Positions 38,956 through 47,636 of a stretch of DNA of 64,000 bases are shown one piece after another. The notes beneath the pieces are model-generated. The model did not search any database. It was not told where the DNA came from and saw only the letters and a list, made by a program, of their open reading frames with translations. The DNA is taken from contig CASFVA010000006.1 in the NCBI GenBank assembly GCA_949298075.1, forward strand, positions 1 through 64,000. Reading direction: 5' to 3'. The translations under genes and the position numbers were made by a program. Position 1 is the first letter of the stretch. The number at the start of each line of letters is the position of its first letter. The DNA is from an uncultured Lentisphaeria bacterium. GTDB lineage: Bacteria; Verrucomicrobiota; Lentisphaeria; Victivallales; Victivallaceae.

Positions 38956-39620
38956 AGAAAACCCGCCTCGCGCAGCCGTTCATAAGTGATCCCGGAGCCG
39001 GCCCCGGAATCCGTTCCGTCCGCGGCATCGGCGTTGCCGGCTGCCAGTTCATACCAGCGGCGCAGATGCTTGCCGATGAGATCGGTCTCCAGATTGACCG
39101 CCCCCCCCACCGGACGCGCCGGCAGGGCCGTATCCTTGAGCGTCTGCGGGATCAGCCGCACCGTGAAAAAATCCGCGCCGAGCGCCACCACCGTCAGCGA
39201 CACGCCGTCAAGCGCCACACTGCCTTTGCGGATCACTTCCGGAGCCAGTTCACCTGGCAGTTCAAATTCCAGTTCCAGATCGCCGTCCGGCATGCGCTCA
39301 CGCCGGCGCAATGTCACTGCGTCGTCGACATGGCCCTGCACAAAGTGCCCGCCCAGCCGGTCTCCGATCCGCAGAGCCCGCTCCAGATTGACCGGAGCGC
39401 CCAGAGGCAGCCGGGCGAGATTGGTCCGGCCCAGACTCTCCTCAAGGGTGTGAAACTCCAGCAGTCCGCCGCTGTACCGCTCCAGCGTCAGGCAGCAGCC
39501 GTTGACCGCGATGCTCTCGCCGATCACCGGGTCAGGCAGCGCCACGGCCGGACGCACCGCCAGAGAACCTCCGCCGCGCCGGGCAATTGTGCCGACCTGT
39601 TCGACCAATCCGGTAAACAT
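38952..39620 (-). CDS. ribE: Riboflavin synthase, alpha subunit
   Basis: A 222-residue protein with the internally repeated lumazine-binding domain that turns two 6,7-dimethyl-8-ribityllumazines into riboflavin. It begins MFTGLVEQVGTI, and each half has its own core: SIAVNGCCLTL and GSVALDGVSLTV, GHFVQGHVDD, and FHTLEESLGRTNL. Length is a little above the usual 200 because of an acidic C-terminal tail. It lies 39 bp downstream of ribD. Confidence 0.95.
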   Translation of the reverse strand: MFTGLVEQVGTIARRGGGSLAVRPAVALPDPVIGESIAVNGCCLTLERYSGGLLEFHTLEESLGRTNLARLPLGAPVNLERALRIGDRLGGHFVQGHVDDAVTLRRRERMPDGDLELEFELPGELAPEVIRKGSVALDGVSLTVVALGADFFTVRLIPQTLKDTALPARPVGGAVNLETDLIGKHLRRWYELAAGNADAADGTDSGAGSGITYERLREAGFL

Positions 39621-39659
39621 GATTTTCGTTTCTCCTTCCGGGACCCGCCGCGCCGGCGA

Positions 39660-40700
39660 CTACTCGGCGGTGTAACCACTGACAATGAGATCCGACCCGC
39701 AGTGCTCCACTTCAACCCGGTACAGCTGCCGGGCCTGATCCATGAATTCCGGATCCGGACCGCCCACCGCCGGCCGGCTGCCGCGGCCGCCCAGCAGCCG
39801 GGGAGCAATGTGAAATTCAACGTAGTCCACGGCTCCGGCCCGCAACGCCGCCGCCGCCAGTTCGCCGCCGCCCTCAATCAGCAGGGCGATCATGCCACGA
39901 TCCCCCAGGGTGGCCAGAAAATAATTCCAGTCATCCGGCTCATCCAGGGCGACAATCTCAGCCCGTCCATCCGGAAAATACTCCGCGAGTTCCGCCGCGG
40001 TCATGGTGCGGCTCGCCACCAGGCGCAGCGGCTGACGGCTCCAGTTCTCCGGATCACGCACCGTCAGCGCCGGATGGTCGTGTCGGACGGTTTCCGCCCC
40101 GACCATCACCGCGTCGGCCAGCCGCCGCAGCCGCTGCACCCGCTGACGCGCTTCGACTCCGGTGATCCACTTGGAATCTCCGGACGCAGTCGCAATCCGT
40201 CCATCCAGCGTCGTGGCCAGTTTGAGCATCACGAACGGCCGCCCGGTCGTCACCCATTTGAAAAAGGCCTGGTTGAGCCGACGGCAGGCCGCGCCTTCCA
40301 CTCCGACTGTAACTTCAATCCCGGCCGCTTCCAGAATCTCAATGCCGCCGCCATTGTGCCGCGGATTGGGGTCGACCGCTCCAATCACCACCCGTCGGAT
40401 CCGATGCCGGAGAATCGCCGCCGTACAAGCCGGAGTCCGGCCCTCGGTACAGCAGGGTTCCAGCGTAACATAGAGCGTTGCACCGCTTATTTCGCGCCCG
40501 TGGGCGGCGGCGTCATTGAATGCATTGATCTCGGCATGCGGTTCGCCGGCGCGCAGATGAAATCCGCGGCCGATGATTTCGCCGTCGCGCACCAGCACCG
40601 CACCCACCATCGGATTGGGATTGGTCAGACCCCAGCCCAGCCGGGCCAGGCCAAGCGCCTCAAGCATATAGCGACGGTCCGCGTCAGAATACTGCTCCAT
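39660..40700 (-). CDS. ribD: Bifunctional riboflavin deaminase/reductase RibD
   Basis: A 346-residue enzyme for two early riboflavin steps. The N-terminal deaminase domain has the zinc site HAE (residues 55-57) and PCC...C (Cys83, Cys84 region and Cys92), with TNPNPMVGAVLV. The reductase domain follows from about 150 (VMLKLATTLDGRIATASG, ALLIEGGGELAAA). Its start lies five bases after ftsY. Together with ribE and ribH in the same run it gives most of the pathway; ribA/ribB are not in the window. Confidence 0.95.
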   Translation of the reverse strand: MEQYSDADRRYMLEALGLARLGWGLTNPNPMVGAVLVRDGEIIGRGFHLRAGEPHAEINAFNDAAAHGREISGATLYVTLEPCCTEGRTPACTAAILRHRIRRVVIGAVDPNPRHNGGGIEILEAAGIEVTVGVEGAACRRLNQAFFKWVTTGRPFVMLKLATTLDGRIATASGDSKWITGVEARQRVQRLRRLADAVMVGAETVRHDHPALTVRDPENWSRQPLRLVASRTMTAAELAEYFPDGRAEIVALDEPDDWNYFLATLGDRGMIALLIEGGGELAAAALRAGAVDYVEFHIAPRLLGGRGSRPAVGGPDPEFMDQARQLYRVEVEHCGSDLIVSGYTAE

Positions 40701-40705
40701 CAGAA

Positions 40706-41635
40706 CTATGACTCCAGCTTTTCAAACAGCGCCCCGGCATAGAGTGCCGGATCAAAGGGCTGCAGTTCATCAGGCTGTTCGCCGAGTCCGACAAAAAACG
40801 TCGGCAGATCAAATTCCTGATTGAGCGCCAGCGCCATGCCGCCGCGTCCGGTTCCGTCCAGTTTGGTCAGCACCAGACCGGTCACGCCGCAGGTCCGGGT
40901 GAACTCCCGGGCCTGATTGACCACGTTGGAACCTAAACTGGCATCCACAGTAAGCCACACCTCATGGGGGGCCTCCGGATAAACTTTCTGCACCGAACGC
41001 CGGATTTTGGCCAGCTCATCCATCAGCGCTTTCTGATTGTGCTGGCGTCCGGCGGTGTCGATCAGCAGATAATCCGCCCCGCGGGCCAGCGCGGCGCTGG
41101 TCGCATCATAAGCCACCGCCGCCGGATCCGCCCCGTGTCGGGACGCCACCACCTGACAGCCGGTGCGCTCCCCCCACAGCTGCAGCTGCTCCACCGCGGC
41201 CGCCCGGAACGTGTCGCAGGCGGCCAGCACCACCCGTTTCCCTTCCGAGCGCAGCCGCGCCGCCAGCTTGCCGATGGTGGTGGTCTTGCCGCTGCCGTTC
41301 ACGCCTACCATCAGAATCACGGTGGGCGAACCGGCCGGAGCAGTGTGCAGCGGCCGGAGATTCCGGCGCAGAATGGTTTCAACCTCGGAACGCACCACCG
41401 CTTCCAGATCAGCGTCGGTGGCGATGAGTCCGCGCTCGTAACGGTCGCGGATTTCACCCGTAATGCGCAGCGCCGCCGGCACTCCGAAATCGGCCGCGAT
41501 CAGCAGCGCCTCCAACTCGTCAAAGCTTTCCGCACCGTGGGCCCGGATGCCGGTGAAAAGACCGGTAAACGCCCGCGTCACCTTGGTCGCACTCTTTTCC
41601 AAACCGCGCTTGAAGATGGAAAATATCGACGCCAT
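40706..41635 (-). CDS. ftsY: Signal recognition particle receptor FtsY
   Basis: A 309-residue SRP GTPase that docks ribosome-SRP complexes at the membrane. The NG domains are complete: P-loop GVNGSGKTTT, DTFRAAAVEQL, DTAGRQHNQ and TKLDGTGRGG. The acidic A domain of enterobacterial FtsY is missing, which is common outside Proteobacteria; a short basic N-terminus (IFSIFKRGLEKS) can serve membrane contact. It overlaps the last base of nusB. Confidence 0.95.
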   Translation of the reverse strand: MASIFSIFKRGLEKSATKVTRAFTGLFTGIRAHGAESFDELEALLIAADFGVPAALRITGEIRDRYERGLIATDADLEAVVRSEVETILRRNLRPLHTAPAGSPTVILMVGVNGSGKTTTIGKLAARLRSEGKRVVLAACDTFRAAAVEQLQLWGERTGCQVVASRHGADPAAVAYDATSAALARGADYLLIDTAGRQHNQKALMDELAKIRRSVQKVYPEAPHEVWLTVDASLGSNVVNQAREFTRTCGVTGLVLTKLDGTGRGGMALALNQEFDLPTFFVGLGEQPDELQPFDPALYAGALFEKLES

Positions 41636-42129
41636 CAGGCCTGATTCCCTTTCCGTTCAGATCGCTGAAGCTCGTTTTTTACCGCGTTCAGCACCCCGTT
41701 GATGAAGTTGCCGCCGTCGGCGCCGGAATAGTCGCGGGCGATTTCCACCGCCTCGTCAATGCTGACCACCGGCGGCACTTCCGGAATGTACAGCATCTCG
41801 GCCACTGCAACGCGCATAATGTTGCGCTCGACCGGCGAAATCCGTTTCCAATCCCAGTTCTCGCAGCGTCTGCTCAGCAGACGGTCGATTTCGTCATGGT
41901 GCAAAGCCGTCAGCTCGTATAACTTTTCGGCGTATTCGCGCCCTTTGCGGGTCAGGTGTCCCTCTTTGAGATTGAATTCGCTCTTAACGGTGTCAAATAC
42001 CGCCTCGAACGTCGCGGCTCCCGGCAGTTCATTCCGCATTTCGCAGCAGAACAAATACTGCATTGCCAGCTCGCGTCCGAAACGTTTGGTGTGATGAACC
42101 ACCCGTTCCTCATCCGGAATCCCGTTCAA
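41635..42129 (-). CDS. nusB: Transcription antitermination factor NusB
   Basis: A 164-residue all-helical RNA-binding protein that joins NusE (S10) on boxA of rRNA leaders. Family blocks are present: RELAMQYLFCCEM, WDWKRISPVERNIMRVAVAEML, and the C-terminal VVSIDEAVEIARDYSGADGG. The ribH-nusB order is widely conserved. Its start overlaps the ribH stop by four bases. Confidence 0.95.
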   Translation of the reverse strand: MNGIPDEERVVHHTKRFGRELAMQYLFCCEMRNELPGAATFEAVFDTVKSEFNLKEGHLTRKGREYAEKLYELTALHHDEIDRLLSRRCENWDWKRISPVERNIMRVAVAEMLYIPEVPPVVSIDEAVEIARDYSGADGGNFINGVLNAVKNELQRSERKGNQA

Positions 42130-42617
42130 CGCCGTTCCCCCAGAAGTTTGTTGAGGTTGGCCATTTCAATCGCGGCCAGCGCCGCATCCACGCCCTTGTT
42201 ACCGGCCTTGGTGCCGCTGCGTTCGATCGCCTGATCCAGGTTGTCGGCCGTAATCATGCCGTAAGTCACCGGCACGCCGAACTCCAGCCCGAGCTGAGCC
42301 AGGCATTTGGACACCTCGCTGTTGATGTAGGAAGCGTGCGGAGTCGCTCCCTGAATCACCACTCCCAGCGCCAGCACCGCGTCATAGCATCCCTGCTGCA
42401 GCGCCTTCCTGACTGCAAACGGAATCTCATAGGAACCCGGCACGTAAATGACACTGATGTCCCCGGCCGCCCCGCCGTGGCGGGTGATGGCGTCCACTGC
42501 GCCGCTGAGCAGCTTGGAGACGAAGAACTCATTGAAACGTCCGCAGACGATCGCGAATTTGAGTCCGCGCGCCTCCAGCACTCCCTCGTACACGTTGGTC
42601 ACATTTTTGTCAATCAT
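42126..42617 (-). CDS. ribH: 6,7-dimethyl-8-ribityllumazine synthase
   Basis: A 163-residue lumazine synthase that makes the substrate of RibE and usually forms 60-subunit shells or pentamers. Family blocks: FAIVCGRFNEF, VPGSYEIPFAVRKAL, and the catalytic-His block GATPHASYINSEVSK. The residue after the His is Ala where most members have Phe or Tyr, a mild deviation in the substrate pocket. It begins the ribH-nusB-ftsY-ribD-ribE run after pheT. Confidence 0.95.
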   Translation of the reverse strand: MIDKNVTNVYEGVLEARGLKFAIVCGRFNEFFVSKLLSGAVDAITRHGGAAGDISVIYVPGSYEIPFAVRKALQQGCYDAVLALGVVIQGATPHASYINSEVSKCLAQLGLEFGVPVTYGMITADNLDQAIERSGTKAGNKGVDAALAAIEMANLNKLLGERR

Positions 42618-42637
42618 AGCGAATTTCTCCGGTTTGG

Positions 42638-45043
42638 TCAGCGCAGCTCAACTTTGAGACCGGCTGCAAGTTTGCTTCTGAGTTTTTCCATCGCGACGTT
42701 GACCTCCACGTCGGTCAGCGTGCGCTCCGGATGGCGGAACGTCAACGAATAGGCCATGCTCTTGCGTCCCTCGGCAGCCAGCCTGTCATCGGTGAAAATG
42801 TCGAACAGCCGCACCGACTCCAGGAACGGCAGCCGGCAACTCCGGATGAACTCCACCACCTTGCCATGTTCCAGCTCCGCCGCGGCCACAAAGGCGACGT
42901 CGCGCGACACCGCCGGATAGAGCGCCAGCGGTCGGTAACCGGCCCGGCCCCGGCCGGTTTCCAGCAGAGCCGCCGCGTCGATCTGGGCGATGAACACTGC
43001 CGCCGTCGTACGCCAGTGGCGGGCCACCGGCTCGGCCACTTCGCCGAAAGCACCGGCCTCACGGCCGTCAATAACCAGCCGCGCCGCCCGTCCCGGACGG
43101 AACCGACGATCGGATTCAAGGGATTCAAACCGATAGCGCCGGTCAGTGAGTCCGCACAATTCCAGCAGGGTTTCCACCGCGCCCTTGAGATCGTAGAAAT
43201 CGTATTCGGCGCGGCCCTCGGCGCCGAATTCCTCGGGATGACGGCGGCCGGTGAGCAGCAGGGCCAGCTCATAACGCTCCTCCGGGAACTTTTCCGGATT
43301 GGCACAGAACACCTTGCCCAGTTCAAAGAGGGTCAGGTCGCGGTTGCCACGGGAAACATTGCGCTCAACCGCTCCGGTCATCACACAGAAGAGGCTCGGC
43401 CGCATCGCCGCCGCATCACTGTTGATCGGATTGGAAAGCGTTATCAGATCACCACGTTCAAACCGGCCGTCGCTCAATGCCTGGCTGTCGCTGACAATGC
43501 TGTAATGCACACATTCATCAAAGCCCAGTCCGATCACCCGGTCGCGCAAGGCGATCAGCGGGGCGCAGGCGTCTTCGGATGCCGGATGACAGCGTTTGCC
43601 GGTCACCGGAATTTCCGGAATCTGATCCAGGCCGTGAATGCGCGCCACCTCTTCGGCCAGATCGGCCTCGCGGGAGAGATCCCGCCGGAAGCCCGGCGCC
43701 GTCACCACGCATCCGGCCGCCGTGATGTCGGAAACGCCGAGATGGAGTTTGCGGAAAATTTCAATCATCCGCTCATTGCTCACCTCGACCCCGATCAACG
43801 CCCGGATCCGGTCAAATTCGCAGGGAATAACCGCATCCGCCGGCCGCTCTCCCCGCACATCCACCGCTTCGGAGCCCAGTTCGCCGCCCGCCGTGGCCAG
43901 AATCAGCTGAACCGCCCGCCGGGAAGCCGTCTCCGCCATGTCAAAATCCACGCCCCGCTCAAACCGGTAGCTGGAATCGCTGGAAATACCCAGTTCACGG
44001 GAGGTCGCCCGGATGTTGGCAGGTTTGAATACCGCGCTCTCAATCAGCAGGTTGACCGTGTTATCCGTGATGCCGGAATATTCGCCGCCCATGATGCCGG
44101 CCAGGGCCATCGGCTTTTCAGCGTCGGCAATCACCAGATGACGCTCGGCAAGTTCCAATTCACTGCCGTCAAGGGTGACAATCTTCTCCCCCGGATGCGC
44201 CCGGCGGGCCACCACCCGCCGGCCGGCAAGCTTGTCCAGATCAAAATCGTGCAGCGGCTGCCCCACCTCCATCAGCACGAAGTTGGTGACATCCACCACG
44301 TTGTTGATCGGCCGCAGTCCCACGCTCTCAAGCCGTTCAGCCAGCCAGCGCGGCGAAGGCCCGATTTTAACGTTGCGGACAATCCGGCCGATGTAACGCG
44401 GACAAAGTTCCGAATCCTCGACAGTCACCAGGCCCGGAGCCGGAACCGCGCACTCCGGCACTTCGATTTCCGGAAACTTCGGTTCGACATCAAACAAGCA
44501 GGAAACGTCACGGGCTATTCCCCACATCGACAGCCAGTCCGGCCGGTTCGGAGTGACTTCAACCTCAATCTGCGTGTCGCCGGGATAAAGTCGCGCCAGC
44601 GGCACTCCGACCGGGGTATCGTCAGGCAGGATCAGCAGTCCGCTGTTGTCCGGCCCCAATCCGAGCTCCTTCTGACTGCACATCATGCCGAACGACTCGA
44701 CACCGCGCAGTTTGGACTTCTTGATTTTGAATTCACCCTCGGCAGTCGTGAACACCGTGCCGATCGGCGCCAGAGGAACCACCCGTCCCGCGTCGCAGTT
44801 GGGCGCCCCGCAGACAATCTGAAGTTCGCCGCTGCCGGAGTCAACCCGGCAGACCGACAGGTGGTCGGAGTCCGGATGTGGGCGCCGCTCCAGAATCCTG
44901 GCCGTCACAATTTCCTCAGGGAATGTGGAAATCCGGTCGACTTTTTCGACCTCAATGCCCGCCATCGTGAGCTTGTCGCACAAGGTCTGATCGTCGCAGT
45001 CAAGCGCGACGTAATCCGAAAGCCATTTACGGGAAATATTCAT
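42638..45043 (-). CDS. pheT: Phenylalanyl-tRNA synthetase, beta subunit
   Basis: An 801-residue subunit. Domain order is normal: an N-terminal part with the EMAP-like tRNA-binding domain (VCGAPNCDAGRVVPLAPIG), B3/B4 editing domain, B5 domain, the catalytic-like core, and a C-terminal ferredoxin-fold anticodon-binding domain (YPAVSRDVAFV). It pairs with PheS as an alpha2-beta2 enzyme. It begins 17 bp after pheS. Confidence 0.96.
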   Translation of the reverse strand: MNISRKWLSDYVALDCDDQTLCDKLTMAGIEVEKVDRISTFPEEIVTARILERRPHPDSDHLSVCRVDSGSGELQIVCGAPNCDAGRVVPLAPIGTVFTTAEGEFKIKKSKLRGVESFGMMCSQKELGLGPDNSGLLILPDDTPVGVPLARLYPGDTQIEVEVTPNRPDWLSMWGIARDVSCLFDVEPKFPEIEVPECAVPAPGLVTVEDSELCPRYIGRIVRNVKIGPSPRWLAERLESVGLRPINNVVDVTNFVLMEVGQPLHDFDLDKLAGRRVVARRAHPGEKIVTLDGSELELAERHLVIADAEKPMALAGIMGGEYSGITDNTVNLLIESAVFKPANIRATSRELGISSDSSYRFERGVDFDMAETASRRAVQLILATAGGELGSEAVDVRGERPADAVIPCEFDRIRALIGVEVSNERMIEIFRKLHLGVSDITAAGCVVTAPGFRRDLSREADLAEEVARIHGLDQIPEIPVTGKRCHPASEDACAPLIALRDRVIGLGFDECVHYSIVSDSQALSDGRFERGDLITLSNPINSDAAAMRPSLFCVMTGAVERNVSRGNRDLTLFELGKVFCANPEKFPEERYELALLLTGRRHPEEFGAEGRAEYDFYDLKGAVETLLELCGLTDRRYRFESLESDRRFRPGRAARLVIDGREAGAFGEVAEPVARHWRTTAAVFIAQIDAAALLETGRGRAGYRPLALYPAVSRDVAFVAAAELEHGKVVEFIRSCRLPFLESVRLFDIFTDDRLAAEGRKSMAYSLTFRHPERTLTDVEVNVAMEKLRSKLAAGLKVELR

Positions 45044-45060
45044 CTTGCGTTCTCCCCACC

Positions 45061-46077
45061 TCAGAACTGTTCGAGGAAACGAACGTCGTTTTCATACAAA
45101 AGCCGCAGATCAGGAATCCGGTACCGCAGCATGGCCAGCCGCTCGATGCCCAGTCCGAACGCGTAGCCGCTCCAGACCCGCGGATCGTAACCGACGTTGG
45201 CCAGCACCGCTGGATCGACCATGCCGGCGCCGGCAATTTCAATATATCCGGAGTGTTTGCAGACTCCGCACCCCTTGCCGCCGCAAACCACGCAACTGAA
45301 ATCGTATTCGACACTCGGCTCGGTGAACGGGAAGAAGTGCGGACGCAGCCGGATGCGCACCTTTTCACCGAACATCTCGCGGGCAAAGGTCTGCAGTACG
45401 CTCTTGAGATCGGCCATCGACACACCGCGGTCAATGCTCAGCCCCTCAATCTGATGAAAATTCATCCCGTGAGTGGCGTCCGGAGTGTCGCGCCGGAACA
45501 CCCGGCCCGGAGCCACTATGCGAATCGGCGGTTCGTGGCTTTCCATGACCCGGATCTGAACCGGAGATGTCTGGGAACGCAGAATCCGGCCGTCCGGAAA
45601 ATAAAAGGTGTCCTGGGGATCGCGCGAAGGATGGTCGGCCGGGGTGTTGAGCGCGTCAAAGTTGTGATAAATATCTTCAATTTCGGGACCTTCGACCGCG
45701 ACGAACCCCATCCGGCCGAAAATCGCCACACACTCGTCAGCCACCCGGCTGATCGGATGTTTGTGCCCGGCGGGCAACCGGCGGCCCGGCAGAGTCAGAT
45801 CAATGGCTCCGGCCGCATCGGCTCCGGCGGCGATCCGCCGACCGGCGGCGTCGAGCGCCTCCTGAATTTCAGCCCGCCCGGTGTTGAAACGCTGGCCGGC
45901 GGTCCGCCGTTGTTCCGGCGGAACCTCGCCCATGCCGCGCGACAGAGCCGGAAACAGGCCGTTGCGACCGAGGTAGGCGACCCGCACCGCTTCGAGATCG
46001 GCGGAGGAGGTGGCCGCCGCCGCCTGCCTGACCGCATCCGCCACCGCGGCGTCGATCCGTTCAATGATGTCATTCAT
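45061..46077 (-). CDS. pheS: Phenylalanyl-tRNA synthetase, alpha subunit
   Basis: A 338-residue class II catalytic subunit. The N-terminal coiled coil is followed by motif 2 and motif 3 segments (GMNFHQIEGLSID, IRLRPHFFPFTEPS, YAFGLGIERLAML). It charges tRNA-Phe with PheT. It follows rplT after 153 bp that hold a strong hairpin, so it may be under attenuation control as pheST is in other bacteria. Confidence 0.96.
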   Translation of the reverse strand: MNDIIERIDAAVADAVRQAAAATSSADLEAVRVAYLGRNGLFPALSRGMGEVPPEQRRTAGQRFNTGRAEIQEALDAAGRRIAAGADAAGAIDLTLPGRRLPAGHKHPISRVADECVAIFGRMGFVAVEGPEIEDIYHNFDALNTPADHPSRDPQDTFYFPDGRILRSQTSPVQIRVMESHEPPIRIVAPGRVFRRDTPDATHGMNFHQIEGLSIDRGVSMADLKSVLQTFAREMFGEKVRIRLRPHFFPFTEPSVEYDFSCVVCGGKGCGVCKHSGYIEIAGAGMVDPAVLANVGYDPRVWSGYAFGLGIERLAMLRYRIPDLRLLYENDVRFLEQF

Positions 46078-46151
46078 GATTGCAATTCCGTAACAGTTGC
46101 GGTTGTATTGTTCATAATATCGTCCGGAGCGGTCCGGAACCGCCCTCCCGG

Positions 46152-46210
46152 AAATACAAACACGGCAGCCTGAAACCGGGTGCGACCCGCACCAATTTCA
46201 AGCTGCCGTG
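46152..46210 (-). terminator. Strong hairpin between rplT and pheS, terminator or attenuator
   Basis: On the minus strand a nine-pair stem (CACGGCAGC 46202-46210 with 46161-46169) continues inward with TGAAA/TTTCA pairing and an inner GGTGCG/CGCACC stem, and is followed by TTTGTATTT. It ends the thrS-rplT part or tunes read-through into pheST. Confidence 0.65.
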
Positions 46211-46230
46211 ATTCCGGTTTGCGGGCCGGA

Positions 46231-46578
46231 TTACTTGGCGACCCGCTCGACCAGCGCCTTGAATTCGGCGGGTTCCCGGACCGCGAGATCGGCGAGAACC
46301 TTCCGGTTCAACTCGATATTGGCCTTTTTCAACCCGTCCATAAATCGGCTGTAGTTGACGTTCAGAGCGCGGCAGGCGGCGTTGATACGCACGATCCACA
46401 GCCCCCGATACTGCTGCTTTTTCTGCTTGCGGCCCTTGTAGGAATGGACCAACGCCTTGTCCACCGCATCATAAGCGGTGCGGATATTCCGGCTGCTGTT
46501 GCCGTAGAAACCTTTGGCCCGCTCCAGAGTGCGTTTACGGCGCTTGCGGGAGGGGACGGCATAAGTGACTCTCGACAT
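46231..46578 (-). CDS. rplT: 50S ribosomal protein L20
   Basis: A 115-residue L20. It begins [18 protein letters not shown] and shows the family blocks [14 protein letters not shown] and [22 protein letters not shown]20 binds 23S rRNA early in assembly and in many bacteria represses its own operon through an rRNA-like leader; the tandem hairpins before rpmI are candidate sites. It lies 19 bp after rpmI. Confidence 0.97.
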   Translation of the reverse strand: MSRVTYAVPSRKRRKRTLERAKGFYGNSSRNIRTAYDAVDKALVHSYKGRKQKKQQYRGLWIVRINAACRALNVNYSRFMDGLKKANIELNRKVLADLAVREPAEFKALVERVAK

Positions 46579-46597
46579 AATATGCTGTTCTCCTTAA

Positions 46598-46798
46598 TTA
46601 AAGCCCGTACGGCAGGGCGGCTTTGATACGACTGCGTTCGGCCGGCGACACCGCGCCATCCTGACGGAGGCGGCGCTTGCGCTTGGCGTTCTTGCTGCTT
46701 TTGAGGTGCCGGGCGCCCGCCTTGTGGTGGCGGAACTTGCCGGTACCGGTCTCCTTGAGCCGCTTGGCGGCACACTTTCTGGTTTTGAGCTTCGGCAT
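46598..46798 (-). CDS. rpmI: 50S ribosomal protein L35
   Basis: A 66-residue, very basic L35 beginning MPKLKTRKCAAKRLKETGTGKF and containing GARHLKSSKNAKRKRRLR. It sits in the usual infC-rpmI-rplT order, 169 bp after infC, behind AAAGGATG. The gap to infC carries two strong hairpins. Confidence 0.97.
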   Translation of the reverse strand: MPKLKTRKCAAKRLKETGTGKFRHHKAGARHLKSSKNAKRKRRLRQDGAVSPAERSRIKAALPYGL

Positions 46799-46832
46799 TG
46801 TTACATCCTTTCATGATGATAATTCCGCACCG

Positions 46833-46885
46833 AGCCGGTCAATGCACACCGGCTGCGATGCTGCCGGAGAGCGCCCGCTCTCCGG
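46833..46885 (-). promoter_or_regulatory. Tandem hairpins in the infC-rpmI spacer, candidate L20 leader
   Basis: Two perfect hairpins stand in a row. One has a nine-pair stem with a four-base loop (46864-46872 with 46877-46885). The other has a seven-pair stem with an eight-base loop (46833-46839 with 46848-46854), ending about 35 bp before rpmI. No T-run follows, so they look like a structured leader and not a terminator. Confidence 0.5.
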
Positions 46886-46967
46886 ACTTGACAACCCCGC
46901 CGTAAACCCGGCGGCGGCTCCGAAAACACATGTCTGCCGACCTCCTGCCCCACCCGGGGGAACGAGA

Positions 46968-47528
46968 TCAGACGCTCTCCGCCGAACTCCGCTCGCGAAC
47001 CGCCTTGTCGGACGTTCCGCTCTTCGGCGTGAGATTGACCGAAATATTCCGGCCCAGCAGCTTGGGCTCGCCATCAGCATCCGCGACAGCGGCAAAGTCA
47101 GCCAGCACCCGCCGGATCAGATCGTAGGCCAGGTTCTGCCGGGCCATCTCACGCCCCCGCAGCGCCAGGGTGACCTTGAGCTTGTATTTCTTATCCAGAA
47201 AATCCAGCCCATGCTTGATCTTGGTCTCGTAATCGTGCTGATCAATGTTGATGTGGAACTTAACTTCCTTGATCTTCTGCGCCGCGGAATTACGCCGCTG
47301 CGCCTTGAGGTTCTTTTTCTGCTCGTATTGCAGCTTGCCGAAGTTCATGATCCTGACCACCGGCGGAACGGTACGATCCGAAACCATCACCAGGTCGAGA
47401 CCGGCCTCGGCGGCCAGTTCCCGGGCTTTGGCGTAGGGAACCACACCCAACTGATCACCCTCCGGGCCAATGAGGCGCACTTCGTTCAGGGCGACCGTCC
47501 GGTCATTGGGTTTCAAGAGCTTAGCAAT
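46968..47528 (-). CDS. infC: Translation initiation factor IF-3, with ATT start codon
   Basis: A 186-residue IF-3 if translation starts at the ATT at 47528. That ATT stands eight bases after a perfect AAGGAGG (47537-47543). The only nearby conventional alternative, TTG at 47514-47516, is 20 bases from that site. IF-3 genes of other bacteria also start with AUU and use it for self-control, since IF-3 rejects non-standard start codons. Both domains are present: N-terminal NEVRLIGPEGDQLGVV and C-terminal KIKEVKFHINIDQHDYETK. The promoter lies in the end of thrS. Confidence 0.95.
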   Translation of the reverse strand: MAKLLKPNDRTVALNEVRLIGPEGDQLGVVPYAKARELAAEAGLDLVMVSDRTVPPVVRIMNFGKLQYEQKKNLKAQRRNSAAQKIKEVKFHINIDQHDYETKIKHGLDFLDKKYKLKVTLALRGREMARQNLAYDLIRRVLADFAAVADADGEPKLLGRNISVNLTPKSGTSDKAVRERSSAESV

Positions 47529-47576
47529 AAGAGCACCCTCCTTTCAAGGCCGAATTAACTTCCAACATCCCACTTC

Positions 47577-47599
47577 GCAGCCCCGTTCGGGACGGCTGC
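47577..47599 (-). promoter_or_regulatory. 5' hairpin of the predicted infC transcript
   Basis: GCAGC and GCTGC arms enclose CCC-GAAC-GGG, with a three-base bulge. With a start point near 47601 from the promoter at 47608-47636 this hairpin would form the very 5' end of the infC mRNA. It has no T-run. Confidence 0.4.
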
Positions 47600-47607
47600 T
47601 TTCATAA

Positions 47608-47636
47608 AATATAGCACTATACCGTCTTGTTTGCAA
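47608..47636 (-). promoter_or_regulatory. Promoter for infC-rpmI-rplT within the end of thrS
   Basis: On the minus strand TTGCAA (47631-47636) and TATATT (47608-47613) are exactly 17 bp apart. The -35 box lies inside thrS. An internal infC promoter is also known in E. coli. Confidence 0.65.

Noticed and set aside
42731-45166. An 811-codon plus-strand open frame opposite pheT
   Set aside because: Same reason: it is the antisense shadow of a complete pheT, with no domain and no ribosome-binding site.
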